64,000 bases of DNA, from NCBI RefSeq assembly GCF_019343475.1, contig NZ_CP072453.1:3100001-3164000 (forward strand), in the 5' to 3' direction. A program made the translations under genes and the position numbers. The DNA is from Providencia sp. R33 (GTDB lineage: Bacteria > Pseudomonadota > Gammaproteobacteria > Enterobacterales > Enterobacteriaceae). The notes under the pieces were generated by a model. It was not told the origin of the DNA and searched no databases. It was given only the letters and a program-made list of their open reading frames with translations. Shown here piece by piece: positions 61,097-64,000 of this stretch. Positions within the stretch are counted from its first letter, which is position 1. The number at the start of each line of letters is the position of its first letter.

Positions 61097-64000
61097 TATG
61101 CTTTCTCCTTTCCGCTCAGGGTCTGCTGATAGGCATCGTTTTCCCCATCCAGCCAGTCGACCTGTTTCATTTTGCGAACAACCACAAACTCATCACGGTT
61201 AGAACCCACGGTTCCGTAGTAATTGAAGCTATAGGCCAGATGGGCGTAACCACCAATCATATGGGTTGGTTTCGGGCAAACACGTGTTACTGAGTTATGA
61301 ATACCCCCGCGCTGTGCCGTAATTTCTGACCCCGGCAAATTGATCAACCGTTCTTGCGCGTGGTACATCATGATCATGCCATCAGGGATCCGCTGGCTAA
61401 CGATCGCTTTTGCCGTCAGCGCCCCATTACTGTTAAATGCTTCAACCCAATCGTTATCTTCAATACCTAACTCGCGGGCATCGTCCTCACTGAGCCAAAC
61501 CACAGGGCCACCACGGCCGAGCGTCAACATCAATAAGTTGTCACTATAAGTGGAGTGAATGCCCCATTTTTGGTGTGGCGTCAGGAAATTCAGCGCTTTT
61601 TCAGGGTAACCGTTGGATTTTTTACCCATTAATGGCTGAGCCGCACGCGTATCAATTGGCGGGCGATACACCACAAGGCTTTCACCGAAAGCACGCATCC
61701 ATTCATGGTCTTGATATAACTGCTGACGGCCACTGAGTGTGCGCCATGGGATCATCTCGTGAACGTTGGTATAACAAGCGTTGTAAGAGACATGTTCATC
61801 TTCTAAACCTGACCACGTTGGGCTAGAAATGATCTTACGTGGTTGTGCCACAATATCGCGGAAGCGAATTTTTTCATCTTCTTTGTAGCGCGCTAAATGC
61901 GTATGGTCGCGCCCTGTGACTTTGCTTAGCGCATCCCACGCTTTCACAGCCACTTGCCCATTGGTTTCAGGGGCTAAGGTTAAAATCACCTCGGCAGCAT
62001 CAATAGCAGTGTCAATTTTAGGGCGCCCCGCATTAGCCCCTTCTGGCTGGGTTTTGTTCAGTTTTTTCAGAAAATCAATTTCATCTTGTGTATTCCAACT
62101 AATACCTTTCCCGCCGTTCCCTAATTTGTCCATTAATGGGCCAAGGGAGGTAAAACGCGCGTAAGTATTAGGGTAGTCACGTTCAACACAAATAATGTGC
62201 GGCGCCGTTTTCCCTGGGATCAGGTCGCATTCGCCTTTTTTCCAATCTCTCACATCAAAAGGTTGAGCCATTTCGGCTTTACTATCGTGCTGGATAGGCA
62301 ATGTGACGACATCGGTTTCTTTGCCTAGATGGCCAACACTGACGTCGGAGAAAGCTTTAGCGATGCCTTTGTAGATTTCCCAATCACTTTTTGATTCCCA
62401 AGCAGGGTCAACCGCAGCGGATAACGGGTGAATAAACGGATGCATATCCGAGGTATTCATATCGTCTTTTTCATACCAAGTGGCAGTTGGTAAAATCACA
62501 TCTGAGAACAGGCAGGTGCTCGACATTCTGAAATCGAGAGTCACCACTAAGTCCACTTTCCCTTGTGCCGCTGTATCTTGCCATTCCACCTCTTCCGGTT
62601 TCACGCCACCTTGTTGACCTAAGTCTTTGCCTTGAATACCATTTTCAGTACCTAGCAAATATTTCAATAAATATTCATGGCCTTTCCCTGCGGAACCCAA
62701 TAAGTTTGAGCGCCAAATAAACAGGTTACGTGGGAAGTTTTGTGGGTCATCTGGCTGTTCTGCCGCAAAACGAATATTGCCGTCTTTCAATTGCTTAACG
62801 GTGTAATCCACAGGGGAAAGCCCTGCGTCTTGTGCCTGTTTAGCAATATTGGTTGGGTTAACACTTAACTGCGGTGCTGATGGCAACCAACCCATTCTTT
62901 CCGCACGCACGTTCATGTCCACTAAACTGCCGCTGAATGCTTTTTTATCCGCTAAAGGTGAAAGTAATTCTTCCGTCCCTACGGTTTCATAACGCCATTG
63001 GCTTGAATGGTTATAGAAAAATGATGTGCTGTTCATATGGCGTGGTGGGCGCTGCCAATCAAGGCCAAAAGCCAGTGGCATCCAACCTGTTTGTGGGCGC
63101 AATTTTTCTTGCCCAACATAGTGTGACCAACCGCCGCCACTTTGCCCCACACAGCCGCAGAAAATCAGCATGTTGATAATGGCGCGGTAAGTCATGTCCA
63201 TGTGGTACCAGTGGTTGATACCCGCCCCGACAATCACCATGGCGCGACCATGCGTTTTCTCTGCGGTATCCGCAAATTCACGGGCGATACGAATGATATC
63301 TTGGCGGCTCACTCCTGTGACTTTTTCAGCCCATGCAGGGGAATACGCTTTCATATCATCGTAATCAACAGCACAGTTTTCATCACCGAAACCACGGTCA
63401 ATACCGTAGTTAGCGAGCATCAAATCATACACGCTAGTGACCAGTGACTCGCTGCCATCGGCAAGCTGAATACGTTTCGCGGGTAATTTGTGCAGTAAAA
63501 CGTCTTTCAGTTCAACGCTTTGGAAATGTTCGCTTTCTAAGCCCCCAAAGTATGGGAAGCCAACCTCAACAAACTCATCGTGCGTGTCTGCAAGGCTGAG
63601 TTGCATTTTGATCTGGTGCGCATCTTGCCCTGCGCGCGGTTCTAAGTTCCATTTTTGGCTGTCATCCCAACGGAATCCCATCGAACCTTGAGGTGCACAC
63701 AGTGCCCCAGTTTCTTCATCAATCGCGATAGTTTTCCATTCGGCATTTTTCTCTTCGCCTAAAGAATCAACCAGATCTGAAGCGCGTAGCATGCGCCCAG
63801 CAACATAGCTACCGTTTTCATGTTTATCGAGCATTACCAACATCGGCATATCGGTGTAGGTGCGAACATATTCACGGAAATATTCCGCTTCACGTTTGAC
63901 GTGGAACTCATTAAGGATGACATGCCCCATCGCCATCGCCATTGCGCTGTCTGTCCCTTGTTTTGGGTTCAGCCAATGGTCGCAGAATTTAGTGATTTCT
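61096..64000 (-). CDS. narG: Respiratory nitrate reductase alpha subunit, N-terminus outside window
   Basis: About 967 codons of the molybdenum catalytic subunit are visible, corresponding to roughly the last three quarters of the 1247-aa E. coli protein. The frame continues through the right edge (visible upstream residues CDHWLNPKQGTDSAMAM), so the ATG at 63942 is internal. Motifs include MSSTCLFSDVILPTATWYEKDDMNTSD and the C-terminal molybdopterin-guanine-dinucleotide-binding region. It reduces nitrate to nitrite in the cytoplasm during anaerobic respiration. The N-terminal 4Fe-4S segment and promoter lie outside. Confidence 0.97.
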   Translation of the reverse strand, partial: EITKFCDHWLNPKQGTDSAMAMAMGHVILNEFHVKREAEYFREYVRTYTDMPMLVMLDKHENGSYVAGRMLRASDLVDSLGEEKNAEWKTIAIDEETGALCAPQGSMGFRWDDSQKWNLEPRAGQDAHQIKMQLSLADTHDEFVEVGFPYFGGLESEHFQSVELKDVLLHKLPAKRIQLADGSESLVTSVYDLMLANYGIDRGFGDENCAVDYDDMKAYSPAWAEKVTGVSRQDIIRIAREFADTAEKTHGRAMVIVGAGINHWYHMDMTYRAIINMLIFCGCVGQSGGGWSHYVGQEKLRPQTGWMPLAFGLDWQRPPRHMNSTSFFYNHSSQWRYETVGTEELLSPLADKKAFSGSLVDMNVRAERMGWLPSAPQLSVNPTNIAKQAQDAGLSPVDYTVKQLKDGNIRFAAEQPDDPQNFPRNLFIWRSNLLGSAGKGHEYLLKYLLGTENGIQGKDLGQQGGVKPEEVEWQDTAAQGKVDLVVTLDFRMSSTCLFSDVILPTATWYEKDDMNTSDMHPFIHPLSAAVDPAWESKSDWEIYKGIAKAFSDVSVGHLGKETDVVTLPIQHDSKAEMAQPFDVRDWKKGECDLIPGKTAPHIICVERDYPNTYARFTSLGPLMDKLGNGGKGISWNTQDEIDFLKKLNKTQPEGANAGRPKIDTAIDAAEVILTLAPETNGQVAVKAWDALSKVTGRDHTHLARYKEDEKIRFRDIVAQPRKIISSPTWSGLEDEHVSYNACYTNVHEMIPWRTLSGRQQLYQDHEWMRAFGESLVVYRPPIDTRAAQPLMGKKSNGYPEKALNFLTPHQKWGIHSTYSDNLLMLTLGRGGPVVWLSEDDARELGIEDNDWVEAFNSNGALTAKAIVSQRIPDGMIMMYHAQERLINLPGSEITAQRGGIHNSVTRVCPKPTHMIGGYAHLAYSFNYYGTVGSNRDEFVVVRKMKQVDWLDGENDAYQQTLSGKEKA

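Noticed and set aside
1..64000. Insertion sequences, prophage genes, tRNA or rRNA genes
   Set aside because: No transposase, integrase or phage protein, and no cloverleaf or rRNA-like sequence was recognised in the window.

Overview
The window looks like a chromosomal segment from the order Enterobacterales, family Morganellaceae, most likely Providencia. The main reasons are a Tat-type membrane L-amino acid deaminase (the enzyme behind the Proteus/Providencia/Morganella phenylalanine-deaminase test), an MR/P-type fimbrial operon ending in an MrpJ-like regulator, moderately low GC with very AT-rich intergenic DNA, and enteric-type dsdCXA and narGHJI. No rRNA, tRNA, insertion sequence, prophage or CRISPR array was seen. 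Species is not assigned. All identifications come from reading the sequence; no database search was run.

Layout. 1-6.2 kb: the 3' part of a UxaA-family dehydratase, an RpiR regulator, and a mannose-family PTS (IIA-IIB-IIC-IID) followed by a Cys-based phosphatase. 6.3-15.6 kb: araD divergent from a DeoR regulator, then a sugar ABC importer, an L-ribulose-5-P 3-epimerase and an L-xylulose kinase. Together these would convert an L-ketopentose to D-xylulose 5-phosphate. 15.7-17 kb: a soluble phosphoethanolamine-transferase-like protein. 17.5-22.6 kb: a 2-ketogluconate operon of the Pseudomonas kguEKTD type with a PtxS-like LacI repressor and a matching operator. 22.7-26.5 kb: dsdC/dsdX-dsdA for D-serine. 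27.6-35.3 kb: L-amino acid deaminase plus a secreted RidA, a LysR regulator, then an unusual cassette of two CYTH-type proteins, a SLC13-like permease and a two-TM protein of unknown function. 35.3-36.0 kb: a modular array of six palindromic repeat units.

36.0-39.7 kb: a vctPDGC-type ferric-siderophore importer with a likely Fur box. 40.1-48.0 kb: an mrp-type fimbrial operon of ten genes, from the major pilin to the tip adhesin and MrpJ-like regulator, with one more minor pilin than the classical mrp operon. 49.4-50.7 kb: a two-subunit CoA-transferase preceded by a perfect FNR box and a second near-perfect one. 50.7-58.0 kb: an IclR regulator divergent from a six-gene operon (dgoK, dgoA, D-aminoacylase, RidA, sodium:solute symporter, DSD1-type PLP dehydratase). 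58.2-64.0 kb: narGHJI, with narG running off the window.

The strongest candidate for an undescribed system is the 50.7-57.0 kb operon. N-acetyl-hexosaminates are N-acyl-D-amino acids, so the six genes can be read as a complete route: uptake, deacetylation, beta-elimination deamination, imine clearance, phosphorylation and aldol cleavage to pyruvate plus glyceraldehyde 3-phosphate. Second is the CYTH/CYTH-like/SLC13/2TM cassette. A recurring theme is pairing of an amino-acid deaminase with a Rid protein, seen twice: once periplasmic and once cytoplasmic.
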